64,000 bases of DNA from a candidate division FCPU426 bacterium (GTDB lineage Bacteria; Oederibacteriota; Muellerivitia; Muellerivitales; Muellerivitaceae). The DNA lies in the NCBI GenBank assembly GCA_027452205.1, contig DAIDGV010000007.1, positions 1-64,000 of the forward strand, written 5' to 3'. The position numbers and the translations under genes are program-made. Below are positions 8,600 through 17,202 of this stretch, piece by piece. A model generated the notes under the pieces. The model was not told the DNA's origin. It saw only the letters and a list, made by a program, of their open reading frames with translations, and made no database searches. Position 1 is the first letter of the stretch. Every line of letters starts with the position of its first letter.

Positions 8600-9915
8600 A
8601 AAAGATCGAATTCAGGAAAATAATTTGGGCAGTGCTTTTGTGGGGTTTCCTGCACCCCGCTCAGGCCAGGGCCCAGGCTTTGACGTTGGAGCAAATATTA
8701 CGGATGGCCGAAAAAGTTAGTCCGCAAGTGCAAGCGCAGTTGGAAAAAGAAACCCAGGCGAAGGCTAACACCGGAATTTTGGGCGCCTACCAATTGCCGC
8801 ATTTTGACGCGTCGGGTGTAGATAGCACGGGGTTCCCGGGTTCGGGTTCGCCTGCGCCTTATGGATTTGGCGGTTTGGTCAATTCGCCCTATCGCTCCGG
8901 TATGGCGGGGGACGTAGACGCGACCTGGACCTTGTTCGACGCCAGCCAGGGTTTTGGGCTTACAGCCGCCCGTTATCAAGAACTTTCGGCCCAGCAACAG
9001 ACTCGCATTGTCCGTTATGAGGTCGATCGTATGGCTCTGACCTTCTACTTCGATGCTTGCCGTTACCAGGGTTTGAAGGCGGTTTGGCAGGGGGTCGTTG
9101 ACAAGATCAAACCCATCGAGGACCAGGTAAAGCACTTCGTTCGGACGGGCCGGTATAACGAGGTCCAGATGCTCTTGCTGCAGGACCAGATGGACCAAGC
9201 CCAATTGAACGTGGATACTTACGAAAAGCGGTATCAAATGGTGATCAAACGTTTGGGGTTCGTCATTGGGGTCAACAGCGATTCGATCCAAGTACCTGAC
9301 TCGAACCAATTGGGGGAATCGGCTTTGTCCGTTTTGCAGGATTCTTCCGAGAACCCCTTCTTGGACCTGGCGACATACGAAATGAAATCAGCTAAGGCCC
9401 TTTCGGATTCAGCCAGTGCGGAAAGGTTGCCCCGGCTTTATGTCGCGGGAAGCGTGGGGTTGATGGATAACTCCCGGTTGGTGTCCGAGAACGACTATTC
9501 GGGCTGGGTGGGTCTTTCTTTCCCCCTCTTCGATGGTTTCCGTATCGAATCGGAAGAGCAGAAGAACCAAGCCCTTTACCGGGAAAAGACCGACCAGATC
9601 TCCGCGGTCCAATTGCGGGTGAACGACCTGAACGCCGAATTCGACGAGGCGATCCAGGTGGCGAAAAGCCAGTTGGGGGTGTTGGGACCCCAGCATGATG
9701 ACGCCTTGAAAAGCTTTGCTTTGGCCAAGGATCGTTATTTGAACTTTTTGGGAAATGTGACCGATCTTGAGGAATCGGTGCGCAACGTGGCGCAGATCGA
9801 GACTGAGACCCAGAACGCCCAAATGGACCTGCTGATCGCGATGGGGTCCCGCAGTCTTTTCAATGGCGGCCATTTGCAAGGTTCGGCCAATGCCGGCGCG
9901 GCGGCGAAACCATGA
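8596..9915 (+). CDS. TolC-like outer-membrane efflux channel
   Basis: This 439-residue protein of the TolC/OMF family forms the periplasm-spanning exit duct of tripartite pumps. It has a signal peptide (residues 1-27, ending ARAQA), then ALTLEQILRMAEKVSPQVQAQLEK, the typical first repeat helix. Long alternating helices follow, with two barrel segments near 95-115 and 285-315 (AGDVDATWTLFDASQG and SGWVGLSFPLFDGFRIESEE). This is the internal duplication expected of OMF proteins. It overlaps the upstream permease by 4 bases, so the channel and both permeases are translationally coupled. No lipobox Cys is seen. It overlaps the next HTH gene by 4 bases as well. Confidence 0.9.
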   Translation: MKKIEFRKIIWAVLLWGFLHPAQARAQALTLEQILRMAEKVSPQVQAQLEKETQAKANTGILGAYQLPHFDASGVDSTGFPGSGSPAPYGFGGLVNSPYRSGMAGDVDATWTLFDASQGFGLTAARYQELSAQQQTRIVRYEVDRMALTFYFDACRYQGLKAVWQGVVDKIKPIEDQVKHFVRTGRYNEVQMLLLQDQMDQAQLNVDTYEKRYQMVIKRLGFVIGVNSDSIQVPDSNQLGESALSVLQDSSENPFLDLATYEMKSAKALSDSASAERLPRLYVAGSVGLMDNSRLVSENDYSGWVGLSFPLFDGFRIESEEQKNQALYREKTDQISAVQLRVNDLNAEFDEAIQVAKSQLGVLGPQHDDALKSFALAKDRYLNFLGNVTDLEESVRNVAQIETETQNAQMDLLIAMGSRSLFNGGHLQGSANAGAAAKP

Positions 9916-10292
9916 GGCCCAAAGGCGATCCAAAACTTTTGGAAGACCGCCGAAAAAAAGCCATCAAGCTTTTGAATGGCGGTATGTTGCCGGTAAAGGT
10001 GGCTCAAATGTTGGGGGTGGACCGGCGCAGTGTGCGGCGGTGGAAATCCGCTTATCGTCACGATGGCTTGAGGGCCTTGAAGGCTCGTCCGGCCATGGGG
10101 CGGCCCAGCCGCTTGACCAAAGATTGTAAAAAAGACATTTTAAAGATGGTCAAGAAGGGCCCCCAGGCGGTCGGGTTCAGGGCGGAAGACTGGACCTATG
10201 ACCTGATCTCGAAAGCCATTCAGAAGAAGTTCGGGGTCGCATACCACCGCAATTATATCGGGCCTTTGATGCGATCCATCAACGAAGGATAA
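9912..10292 (+). CDS. IS630-type HTH/winged-helix protein, no DDE domain
   Basis: This 126-residue protein consists only of the N-terminal DNA-binding half of an IS630/Tc1-type transposase. Residues 15-50 form an HTH (AIKLLNGGMLPVKVAQMLGVDRRSVRRW). A linker with Gly-Arg-Pro-x-Arg-Leu (GRPSRLT) follows. A winged-helix segment near 85-120 reads GFRAEDWTYDLISKAIQKKFGVAYHRNYIGPLMRSI. The catalytic DDE domain that should follow is absent in all frames I examined. Its ATG overlaps the channel gene stop, which is not the position of a fresh insertion. It may be a transposase fragment or a domesticated regulator of the efflux operon; the latter is inference. Confidence 0.8.
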   Translation: MRPKGDPKLLEDRRKKAIKLLNGGMLPVKVAQMLGVDRRSVRRWKSAYRHDGLRALKARPAMGRPSRLTKDCKKDILKMVKKGPQAVGFRAEDWTYDLISKAIQKKFGVAYHRNYIGPLMRSINEG

Positions 10293-10298
10293 ATTGAA

Positions 10299-10658
10299 AT
10301 GGTCAAGTTGAACCACTTTCGCCATAACCTTCTGGTCTTATTCCTGGCAACGGCCTTGGGGCCGTTGATCGGACGCCAGTTGGTGATGTTCATTATTCCG
10401 GCGCGGGCGGTTTACTCCAATGTCGATGGTTCGGTCAGTCGTTCGGTGAAGCGTTCCTTTAGCCGCCTTTTTCTGCATCAGCTCAATTGCCAATCGTTGG
10501 AAATCGAGCCAAAGGTGACGAAACCCAAACCGAAAGCCGTTTTTCTCCAGGATTTTAGCGGGGTCGTTCCTTGTTCCAGGACCGTGGTCCAGATGCCCCG
10601 GGCCATTTTTGGCCAAAATGTCTTTTCCTCAGAAGGCTCTTTACCCCTCCGTATTTGA
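10299..10658 (+). CDS. hypothetical protein, 119 aa
   Basis: An open frame begins 6 bases after the HTH gene, with only AAGGAT upstream. A hydrophobic segment lies near residues 10-36 (NLLVLFLATALGPLIG...LVMFIIPA), so an N-terminal membrane anchor or signal peptide is possible. The rest is Ser/Arg/Lys-rich and then proline-containing. No family is recognised, and no trace of a DDE transposase domain is seen. The position fits the fifth gene of the efflux operon, but coding status is uncertain. Confidence 0.35.
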   Translation: MVKLNHFRHNLLVLFLATALGPLIGRQLVMFIIPARAVYSNVDGSVSRSVKRSFSRLFLHQLNCQSLEIEPKVTKPKPKAVFLQDFSGVVPCSRTVVQMPRAIFGQNVFSSEGSLPLRI

Positions 10659-10760
10659 TCGATCTCCTTTGGATCGAATCGTTCGCTCGAAACGCGAACA
10701 ACCCGTCACGTCCCCGCCCGACAAGAGGCGGCCATCAAAGGACGTCCGTAGGAGGGAAAA

Positions 10761-11030
10761 ATGTCAGTAAAAGTTCTGATCCAAAATGAATCGGGACTCC
10801 CGTCCTGGGCACTGAGGGAGTTGCTGCTCATCGTTCGTCAATTCCGTTGCCACGCCAGCCTTTTGAGCGGTGAAACGGTCATTGACGGTAAAAAAATGCT
10901 GCAGGTCATTTCGGTGATCAAAACAGGCCTTTCGAAGGTGGAATTACGGCTGGAAGGCGAGGACGAGGGAAAGGCCCTGGCCTGCATCCTCCATTCGAAA
11001 ATGGGCCGGTTTATCTCGAAAGATCAATGA
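10761..11030 (+). CDS. HPr-like protein lacking the phosphoryl His
   Basis: This 89-residue protein aligns end to end with the PTS carrier HPr: beta strand SVKVLIQNESG, helix, TVIDGKKMLQVISVIKTGL, and then EGEDEGKALACILHSKM, matching HPr's G-x-DE-x-x-A pattern. The HPr active loop (G-[IL]-H-x-R-P-A) reads GLPSWAL, so His15 is replaced by Pro14 and Arg17 by Trp16. The regulatory Ser46 position is Lys45. It therefore cannot take phosphate from enzyme I in the normal way and is probably a binding or scaffold protein. GGAGGG precedes the ATG. It leads a three-gene operon. No PTS enzymes are seen in the window. Confidence 0.75.
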   Translation: MSVKVLIQNESGLPSWALRELLLIVRQFRCHASLLSGETVIDGKKMLQVISVIKTGLSKVELRLEGEDEGKALACILHSKMGRFISKDQ

Positions 11031-11049
11031 TCTCGAAATGGAGGCCCGG

Positions 11050-11244
11050 ATGGAGTGTCGGGAGGTCGTGATGAAGTACGAAAGTTACCGGCTCGGTAGA
11101 CTTTCGGACCAAGAGTCCGAAAGTATCGCTGAGCATATTCAGGATTGCGAAAAATGCTTCCGCATGGACGAAAACAACCGGGGGCCCAGCCCGAGCGAAG
11201 CGGAGGAACGTTTTGTCGCAAACGATCAGGAGGTACACGAATGA
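11050..11244 (+). CDS. mini zf-HC2 (anti-sigma-type) zinc-finger protein
   Basis: This 64-residue soluble protein has the putative zinc-finger pattern of anti-sigma factors: an early Cys (MECREVV), then HIQDCEKC (H-x3-C-x2-C) near residue 32-39. In zf-HC2 domains these residues bind zinc and grip an ECF sigma factor. No transmembrane segment follows, so if it is an anti-sigma factor it is a soluble one. The ATG at 11050 is chosen because GGAGG lies 5 bases upstream; an earlier in-frame ATG at 11038 has no such site. It overlaps the next gene by 4 bases. No sigma factor gene is adjacent, so the partner is unknown. Confidence 0.65.
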   Translation: MECREVVMKYESYRLGRLSDQESESIAEHIQDCEKCFRMDENNRGPSPSEAEERFVANDQEVHE

Positions 11245-11930
11245 ATTTCTATCTGATGTTCTATCAATTGTTGGAGAACGTTGAAAGGATCGAGGCGGGG
11301 GCCGGGTATTTAGCGGCCCACGCGAACCGGATCAGCCCGAGGGATGGCCAGGCCAACCGGGAGCTTCTGGAAGAGTGCGGGAAAAAGCTCCGCGAGGTCA
11401 AAAAACTGATGGGCGTCAAATCGCACGTCAGCAAGGTCCATCTCCGAAGGACGGCGACGATCTTTCAGGCGCTGGACCTGGCCCATCGCCGGGTGTTGAA
11501 CCTTTCGGGGGTTTCAAATCCCTCGGGTGATGATGGGGACGATTTTTGGGAAATTTTCAGCAGGAGCCGCCAGGATTACGCGCTTTTGGCCGATCTTTTG
11601 AGCGCCCGGATGGGGTTTCCGATTCTCGCGCCGGTGCATCCGTTGGAGCCGATCGAAAGCCTCGCGGCGATCGCCCAAAGGGAACGCAGGTTGCGGGATG
11701 AGTTGATCCGGTCGATCGAGAAGGGGATCGAGATCTTTGACGAAGAAAGGGAACTGACCGAGAAGCTGATCGTCGTTAGGAAAAGCCTGCTTGAGTCCAA
11801 GAAGTACACCAAACGGCTGTTGGTTGGTCACTTTGAGCCGACAATCCAGTCTTCCTTGCCCCATGAAAAAACCGGGGCGGAGGAGCCGATCCATTCGCTG
11901 GAAACGCGTGAAAGCGTGGCGATGCGGTGA
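11241..11930 (+). CDS. helical hypothetical protein, operon partner of HPr-like gene
   Basis: This 229-residue soluble protein has no signal peptide and is rich in Leu, Arg and Glu. Long amphipathic helices are likely throughout (for example AAIAQRERRLRDELIRSIEKG...ELTEKLIVVRKSLLESKKY), with a coiled-coil tendency near residues 150-205. The ATG at 11241 has AGGAGGT 7 bases upstream and overlaps the zinc-finger gene stop (ATGA), which indicates translational coupling. No family is recognised. Together with the HPr-like and zinc-finger proteins it may form a small regulatory complex; this is inference from coupling only. A terminator follows at about 12013. Confidence 0.7.
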   Translation: MNFYLMFYQLLENVERIEAGAGYLAAHANRISPRDGQANRELLEECGKKLREVKKLMGVKSHVSKVHLRRTATIFQALDLAHRRVLNLSGVSNPSGDDGDDFWEIFSRSRQDYALLADLLSARMGFPILAPVHPLEPIESLAAIAQRERRLRDELIRSIEKGIEIFDEERELTEKLIVVRKSLLESKKYTKRLLVGHFEPTIQSSLPHEKTGAEEPIHSLETRESVAMR

Positions 11931-12012
11931 TCGAGCCGAAAGAGCGCGCGGTGGCCCCCGGACGAGAGGCCCGGGGAGGCGCTCACGGCCATCGGTTCGA
12001 GTGTGAGGATCC

Positions 12013-12043
12013 GGGGAGCGGTCAAAACGCTCCCCCTCTTTTT
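12013..12043 (+). terminator. rho-independent terminator
   Basis: The stem GGGGAGCG/CGCTCCCC with a 7-base loop is followed by CTCTTTTTT. It ends the HPr-like operon. Confidence 0.85.
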
Positions 12044-12172
12044 TAAAAATACCATGAACGCCTGTGTTTTTGCCCGTTTTCGCGAGGTGAAAAACAAAAA
12101 AAGGGGGTAGCGTTCCAGGGGCGCGAGGCGGTATTTTTTGTACGCTGTCATTCAAAATCCTGGGAGGGTTTC

Positions 12173-12589
12173 ATGAAGAAGACTAGTTTGTTGGTCGCCG
12201 CTTTTTTTGCGGGAACGTTAGGTTTGGCCGGGGCCCAAAACACGCCAACCGTTTCGGGGACAACGACCCCCAGCGTTCCGGCTAAGATGGAAGCGCATCC
12301 GCGTATTTTTGAGGTAAAGGACCGGGTTAAGAACCAGCGCGAACGGATCGAGCAGGGGCTGAAGAACAAGACCTTGACGGACGCCCAAGCGAAGGCTTGC
12401 CGCGATGTTTTGAAATCCGTGAAAACCCAAATGGAAGCGGATTATAAAACGAACGGTTCGAAAAAGTTGACTGAGGACCAGACGACGGTCTTGAACAAAC
12501 TGTTGAACGTCAATTCGGATATTTTGCACGAGGAAAAAGCGGCTTCGACGGAAGCCACCGCGGTGCCGACCACCGGAAGTTCGATGTAA
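12173..12589 (+). CDS. small secreted helical protein (paralogue of 1190)
   Basis: This 138-residue exported protein has a signal peptide ending LAGAQ at about residue 22, then a Thr/Pro-rich linker, then a charged helical domain. The domain pattern QRERIEQGLKNKTLTDAQ...SKKLTEDQTTVLNKLLNVNSDILHEEK aligns with the protein at 1190 (HKRIKNGVKSGKISKAQ...GGKLTKSDRKNLE...SEQIHQDK). A Thr/Ser-rich C-terminal tail is extra. GGGAGG lies before the ATG and a terminator follows, again a single-gene unit. Function is unknown; a periplasmic chaperone-like or cation-binding role would be speculation. Confidence 0.82.
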   Translation: MKKTSLLVAAFFAGTLGLAGAQNTPTVSGTTTPSVPAKMEAHPRIFEVKDRVKNQRERIEQGLKNKTLTDAQAKACRDVLKSVKTQMEADYKTNGSKKLTEDQTTVLNKLLNVNSDILHEEKAASTEATAVPTTGSSM

Positions 12590-12613
12590 TTTCGAACGGA
12601 TCGGCGATGCTTG

Positions 12614-12648
12614 AAAAAGGCGGGAATGACCTTCCCGCCTTTTATTTT
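12614..12648 (+). terminator. rho-independent terminator
   Basis: The stem AAAAGGCGGGAA/TTCCCGCCTTTT around a short loop is followed by ATTTT, 25 bases after the stop of the small secreted protein. Confidence 0.88.
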
Positions 12649-12774
12649 GTCGGGTTTGATTTTAAAACCATGAGATCGCTGATGCGGGTATAGTACGTCC
12701 GCCTTCCCCAGGAGGGTGCCGTAAGGCCGTTGAATGTGTAAATGTCCCAATACTATGGATCGTAAGGAAGCGAT

Positions 12775-13515
12775 ATGTCCCGATGCATGATGCTTTTTTT
12801 GGCCCTTCTTTTCTTGTTCCCGGCGGCGTCTTGTTTCGCGGATGGGCAAAACGACCTGTCGACCGATTCGGACACCTCCTTCGCCCATTTTCCCGTCAAG
12901 TTGGTCGATGACATCCCGAATTTATTGACCCCGGAAAACGCGGCTCCCTTCGCGATCGGCGGCGCCGCGGCGGCGGTGGACTGGATATTTTTCGACCAGC
13001 AAAATGCCTTGGCCAAAAACCTGCAAACTTGGAATGTCTCTTTTTGGGGATTGGGCGATTTTTATGGGCAGGGATGGGTTGAAGGTTTTGGCGCCCTCGG
13101 AAGCTGGGTCGGAGGCTCTTTGGTCCGGGATCAGCGGATGCAAGAATTCGGGCGGGACGCGGGGGAGTCCCTGGTCTTGGCGACGGTGGTGGTGACCGGT
13201 CTTAAATTCACCGTGGGGCGTGAACGACCGGATGGTTCCAATAACCTTTCTTTCCCCTCCGGGCACACGATCACGGCCTTTTGTATCGGGCCCGTAGTCA
13301 CGAAATATTGGGGTTGGGGCGCCGGCGGTATTGCCTATGCCTTGGGCACTTTTACCGCGCTTTCCAGGGTCGAAGGTTATCATCATTATTTGTCCGATTG
13401 TATCGCCGGGGCGACACTCGGGATCCTGATCGGGAACGCGGTGGTTTATACGCCCAAGGATGTTTCGGTCGGTTTGGGGCCGGATGGGGTGCAAATGAAA
13501 TTGGCTTTTAACTGA
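12775..13515 (+). CDS. secreted/periplasmic PAP2-family phosphatase
   Basis: This 246-residue PAP2 protein begins with a signal peptide (residues 1-23, ending SCFAD). The catalytic motifs are KFTVGRERPDGSNNLSFPSGHT near residue 143-164 and SRVEGYHHYLSDCIAGA near 200-216. In them, Lys, Arg-Pro, Ser-Gly-His, Arg and the second His form the phosphatase site. Moderately hydrophobic segments suggest a membrane-embedded or outer-membrane-associated enzyme, like lipid A or phosphatidylglycerol-phosphate phosphatases of this class. GGAAGCG lies before the ATG. It is convergent with the next gene. It differs from the PAP2 at 298 in having a signal peptide. Substrate unknown. Confidence 0.88.
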   Translation: MSRCMMLFLALLFLFPAASCFADGQNDLSTDSDTSFAHFPVKLVDDIPNLLTPENAAPFAIGGAAAAVDWIFFDQQNALAKNLQTWNVSFWGLGDFYGQGWVEGFGALGSWVGGSLVRDQRMQEFGRDAGESLVLATVVVTGLKFTVGRERPDGSNNLSFPSGHTITAFCIGPVVTKYWGWGAGGIAYALGTFTALSRVEGYHHYLSDCIAGATLGILIGNAVVYTPKDVSVGLGPDGVQMKLAFN

Positions 13516-13651
13516 CCGGGGCGTTGTTAAAAGATCGGTTCGATCCGGGGACCTTGTCCTTGGATCTTTAAAGGGCTTGTTTGCCCCAGGCAAAAAGCCT
13601 TTCGGGGTGGCCTAAAAAACGGAAGAGTAAAAGCGTCCGGACCATGTTTTA

Positions 13652-14392
13652 TCAGTTCTCGATAGCCGACTTGTATAGCTCAAGCCAGGTTTTTTCTTTC
13701 GGTGGGTTCTTTCGGTTGGCCAGCCAATCCGTATAAGCGTTATCGCCATCCAGGTAATCCTTGTCCAGGTGGACCAGGTAAGCGGCCTTGAAGGCCCCGG
13801 TGGTCAATCGATATAGCTCATAACCCGTAAAGTAATAAAGCTCATTTTCGTAATAGCCGGTCACCTCGACCAGAGCTAGCTGGGTCGTGGGGCTTTCGTT
13901 ATAGAGGCTCACGTGAAAAAAGGTGCGGAAGGACCCGTTGGGATCGCTGAAATCGTTCGGGCTTTCATAAAGGGTGTATTTCAACAGGTGGTATTGGGTC
14001 TTTAACTTTTTTTCCGTGTCTTGAAAATCCTTCAGCGGGACCGGCTCGGCGACCATGCGCAATTTGTCCCTATAGAAAAAATAGAACGTTGGGTCATCCT
14101 GGACCGCTTGAACCGAAAAGAACGGCTGACGGGCGGGGTCTTCCTTGTCGATCTCGTGATAGTTCATGAAAAGATAATCCATGGCCCGGGCTTCCATAGG
14201 CGGCACCGAAAAGGTGACCTTCGACCCCTTAAGCGCGCGAAAGTCCGCTAAGGGCATGGCCCAGGTCAGGTCGGGGTGGCTTTCAGCCCAGGTTGGGATC
14301 GTTGGGAGGCCGGCGCTCAGCGCGGGAACTGTCCAAACGCAAAAGAAGAGGAACGTCATCCAGGGTAGATGGTTTTTTCCATTAAGGCGCAT
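13652..14392 (-). CDS. secreted hypothetical protein, 246 aa
   Basis: The protein has a signal peptide (residues 1-27: MTFLFFCVWTVPALSAG), followed by an aromatic-rich mature domain with many Tyr, Phe and Trp (for example FFHVSLYNESPTTQLALVEVTGYYENELYYFTGYELYRLTTG). That suggests a beta-rich periplasmic or surface fold. The start at 14392 is preferred because GGGAGG lies 6 bases upstream; a longer frame to 14446 has no such site. No catalytic motif or lipobox was found and no family is recognised. It is transcribed divergently from the P-type ATPase. Confidence 0.78.
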   Translation of the reverse strand: MRLNGKNHLPWMTFLFFCVWTVPALSAGLPTIPTWAESHPDLTWAMPLADFRALKGSKVTFSVPPMEARAMDYLFMNYHEIDKEDPARQPFFSVQAVQDDPTFYFFYRDKLRMVAEPVPLKDFQDTEKKLKTQYHLLKYTLYESPNDFSDPNGSFRTFFHVSLYNESPTTQLALVEVTGYYENELYYFTGYELYRLTTGAFKAAYLVHLDKDYLDGDNAYTDWLANRKNPPKEKTWLELYKSAIEN

Positions 14393-14760
14393 GAACGACC
14401 TCCCTTGGTTGAAGCGTTGATCGTGGAAATGAACGTTAGTGCCCATCCCACGGTCAAACGGTAAGGCTTTTTGCCGAGTGAAATCAATTAGGACATTTTG
14501 GTCCGTGCCTTCGATCTTCTTCGATCCCCAAAGGGCCCTCTTTCGGGGCGTTATCCAAGGGTTTTGTCGTAGACGGCAAGGTCTGGTCCGCCTACTAGGA
14601 AGTTAAGGTGTCAATGGCTGGCCATTGCCGGATGTTTCGGATCGGACGTTCCGGCATCATTCCTCCGGCTAGCTATTTTTTTGTCCAGAGGCCTATACTG
14701 AAAATCGAAAGTGAAACGTCGAGATCCGGTCGAAGGCCGATCTTCTTGAAAGGTCCTGTG
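14393..14760. other. divergent promoter region, no gene seen
   Basis: This 368-bp stretch lies between the minus-strand secreted protein and the P-type ATPase. It must carry both promoters. I found no strong consensus boxes, repeats or small gene. The frame of the ATPase stays open back to 14608, but without a ribosome-binding site or family similarity. Confidence 0.5.
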
Positions 14761-17202
14761 ATGCCCACCGATCAACCCCTCCATGACATTCCGCCCGACA
14801 TTACCGCGAAGACGGTGCCGGAGACCTTAGCGGCCTTGGGGGTCGATCCCCAAACCGGCCTGGCGAACGCCGATGTGGAAGCCCGGCGGAAAGAGAACGG
14901 CTACAACGAAGTCGCCGATAAAAAAGAACGTCCCTTTCTGCAATTTCTTGGAAAGTTTTGGGGCCTTTCCGCCTGGATGCTTGAAGCGATCATGGTCCTT
15001 TCGGCGGTGTTGGGCAAGATGCCCGACTTGATCGTGGTCAGCGCTCTTTTGGTGGTGAACGCGGTCGTCGGTTTTACCCAGGAACACCGGGCCGCCGGGG
15101 TGGTCGAAACCCTCCGAAAGCGCCTACAAGTGAGCGCGCGGGTCTTGCGGGGATCGGTTTGGACGGTCATTCCGTCCCGGGAATTGGTCCCGGGCGACAT
15201 TCTCCGGGTGCGCCCCGGCGACATCGTTCCGGCGGATGTGAAGCTCCTGGATGGGCAAGTCAGCGTGGACGAGTCGGCTTTGACCGGCGAATCCAAGGAC
15301 GCGGACAAGGATCCGGGGGGGATCCTTTCCTCGGGCTCCCTGGTGCGCCGGGGTGAAGGCAACGGGGTCGTCCTGCTGACGGGTTCTAAAACTTTTTTTG
15401 GCCGCACCACCGAACTGGTCCGCGAGGCCAAACCCAAACTGCACATCGAAGCGGTGGTGGCCAAGGTGGTGTGGTGGCTTCTCCTGGTGGTCGGCGTTTT
15501 GCTGGCTGTGGTGGCGGCGCTTTCGCTGTCGCGGGGCGTTCCTCTCTTGACCATCGTTCCGCTCCTGTTGATCCTGCTGATGTCGGCGATCCCGGTGGCC
15601 CTTCCGGTGATGTTCGCGGTCAGCATGGCGTTCGGCTCCAAGGAATTGGCCAAGCGGGGTGTGCTGGTCACCCGCCTCAGCGCCACCGAGGACGCGGCCA
15701 CCATGGACGTGCTTTGCGTGGATAAGACCGGCACCATCACCCTCAATCAATTGGCGGTGACGGGGGTCATCCCGCTCAAGGCCGGCGAGGCCGATGTGCT
15801 TTGGGCCGGCGCCCTGGCTTCGCAAGCCGCCAACCAGGACCCCATTGACCTGGCTTTTCTCAAAGCGGCCGCGGACCGGCATCTTCAGGATGGAAGACCG
15901 GCGGTCACCCCGGTCTCTTTTTCGCCTTTCGACGCGAAGAACCGCCGCACCGAGGCGGTCGTGGAGCAAGGCGGACAAAGGCTGAGGCTGATGAAGGGCG
16001 CGGTAGAGACCATCGCCCAGGCTTGCGCGCTTACCCCGCCCGAGATCGCGGCGTTGCAAGAGCGGGTCGGCGAGTCGGCCTTGAAGGGCTATCGAACCCT
16101 GGCCGTGGCCCAAGGGCCCGAAAAGGGCCCGCTGGTCTTAACGGGCCTGGTGACTCTTTATGACCCGCCCCGGCCCGACGCGAAAGAATTGATCAGCCAA
16201 TTACGGGGACTCGGCGTCTCGGTGAAAATGCTCACCGGCGACGCCCTGGCGGTGGCCAATGAAACGGCCCGGGGTGTGGGACTTCTTAATATCCGGCTCA
16301 TGTCCGACCTCAAGGCGGCGGGCGATCCAGCCCGGCATGGCCGGATGGACCTCTTGGCGGACGCCGATGGATTCGCCCAGGTCTATCCCGAAGATAAATA
16401 TATAGTGGTCCAGCATCTTCAGGCAGGCGGCCATGTGACCGGCATGACGGGCGATGGCGTGAACGACGCGCCGGCCTTGCGGCAGGCCGAGGTAGGCATC
16501 GCGGTAAGCAGCGCCACGGATGTGGCCAAAGGGGCCGCCAGCGTCGTGCTGACCGAGCCAGGTTTGACCAACATTGTGGCCCTGGTGGAGCAGGGAAGGA
16601 CCATCTACCAGCGTATCCTGACCTGGATCATCAATAAGATCAGCCGGGGTCTTTTGAAAGCGTCTTTTGTCGCCATTGCTTTCGTGATAACGGGTCAATT
16701 CGTGGTCTCGGCCTTGGCGATGCTTTTGCTGGTCTTTGTCCTGGATTTTTCCACCATCGCCCTGGCCACGGACCGGGTCAGGCCCTCGCCCAAACCGGAA
16801 ACCTGGGCCATCGGCGGTTTTATCCGGGTCGCGGTGATCCTGGGCTTGGCGATGCTTTTCGAGACCCTTTTCCTTTTGTGGATCGGCTGGTCGCGTTTTG
16901 GCCTGGCGGCAAACCCGGACGCCCTTTGCACTTTTAGTTTTCTCACGCTGCTTTACTTCAGTGTTTTTTCCAGCGTATCCCAGCGGGAACGGCGCTGGTT
17001 CGGGGCTACCTTGCCCAGCAAACCCTTCATGGCGTCCCTGGCGGCGGGGGCCCTGGCGGGCACATTGCTGACTTACATGGGGATACCCGGGCTTCCGGCC
17101 TTGCCTGGCTGGCAGACGCCGGCTTTGGCCCTTTGTTCCATGATCTGTTGTTTGGGCCTGAATGACGCCGTGAAAGTTCTGATGATCAAGGAGAAAGCAT
17201 GA
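14761..17202 (+). CDS. plasma-membrane H+-type P-type ATPase (P3A)
   Basis: This 813-residue ATPase resembles the archaeal/plant proton-pump class (P3A), which exports H+ at the cost of ATP. The order is: N-terminal actuator segment with [15 protein letters not shown] near 22, TM1-2 near 75-115, TGES (residues 175-178), TM3-4 with the PVALPVM motif near 275-285, the phosphorylation site DKTGTIT (Asp321), the nucleotide domain, MLTGDAL near 490 and the hinge TGDGVNDAP (Asp565). Six more TM helices include [23 protein letters not shown], typical of this class. No N-terminal metal-binding Cys or CPC motif is present, which excludes P1B. The ATG at 14761 opens at the usual N-terminus; its ribosome site (AAAGGT) is weak. 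It is coupled by ATGA to ppk2. Confidence 0.92.
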   Translation: MPTDQPLHDIPPDITAKTVPETLAALGVDPQTGLANADVEARRKENGYNEVADKKERPFLQFLGKFWGLSAWMLEAIMVLSAVLGKMPDLIVVSALLVVNAVVGFTQEHRAAGVVETLRKRLQVSARVLRGSVWTVIPSRELVPGDILRVRPGDIVPADVKLLDGQVSVDESALTGESKDADKDPGGILSSGSLVRRGEGNGVVLLTGSKTFFGRTTELVREAKPKLHIEAVVAKVVWWLLLVVGVLLAVVAALSLSRGVPLLTIVPLLLILLMSAIPVALPVMFAVSMAFGSKELAKRGVLVTRLSATEDAATMDVLCVDKTGTITLNQLAVTGVIPLKAGEADVLWAGALASQAANQDPIDLAFLKAAADRHLQDGRPAVTPVSFSPFDAKNRRTEAVVEQGGQRLRLMKGAVETIAQACALTPPEIAALQERVGESALKGYRTLAVAQGPEKGPLVLTGLVTLYDPPRPDAKELISQLRGLGVSVKMLTGDALAVANETARGVGLLNIRLMSDLKAAGDPARHGRMDLLADADGFAQVYPEDKYIVVQHLQAGGHVTGMTGDGVNDAPALRQAEVGIAVSSATDVAKGAASVVLTEPGLTNIVALVEQGRTIYQRILTWIINKISRGLLKASFVAIAFVITGQFVVSALAMLLLVFVLDFSTIALATDRVRPSPKPETWAIGGFIRVAVILGLAMLFETLFLLWIGWSRFGLAANPDALCTFSFLTLLYFSVFSSVSQRERRWFGATLPSKPFMASLAAGALAGTLLTYMGIPGLPALPGWQTPALALCSMICCLGLNDAVKVLMIKEKA

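Noticed and set aside
9912-10658. Complete IS630 insertion sequence
   Set aside because: No DDE catalytic domain in any frame downstream, and no terminal inverted repeats or target duplication noticed.
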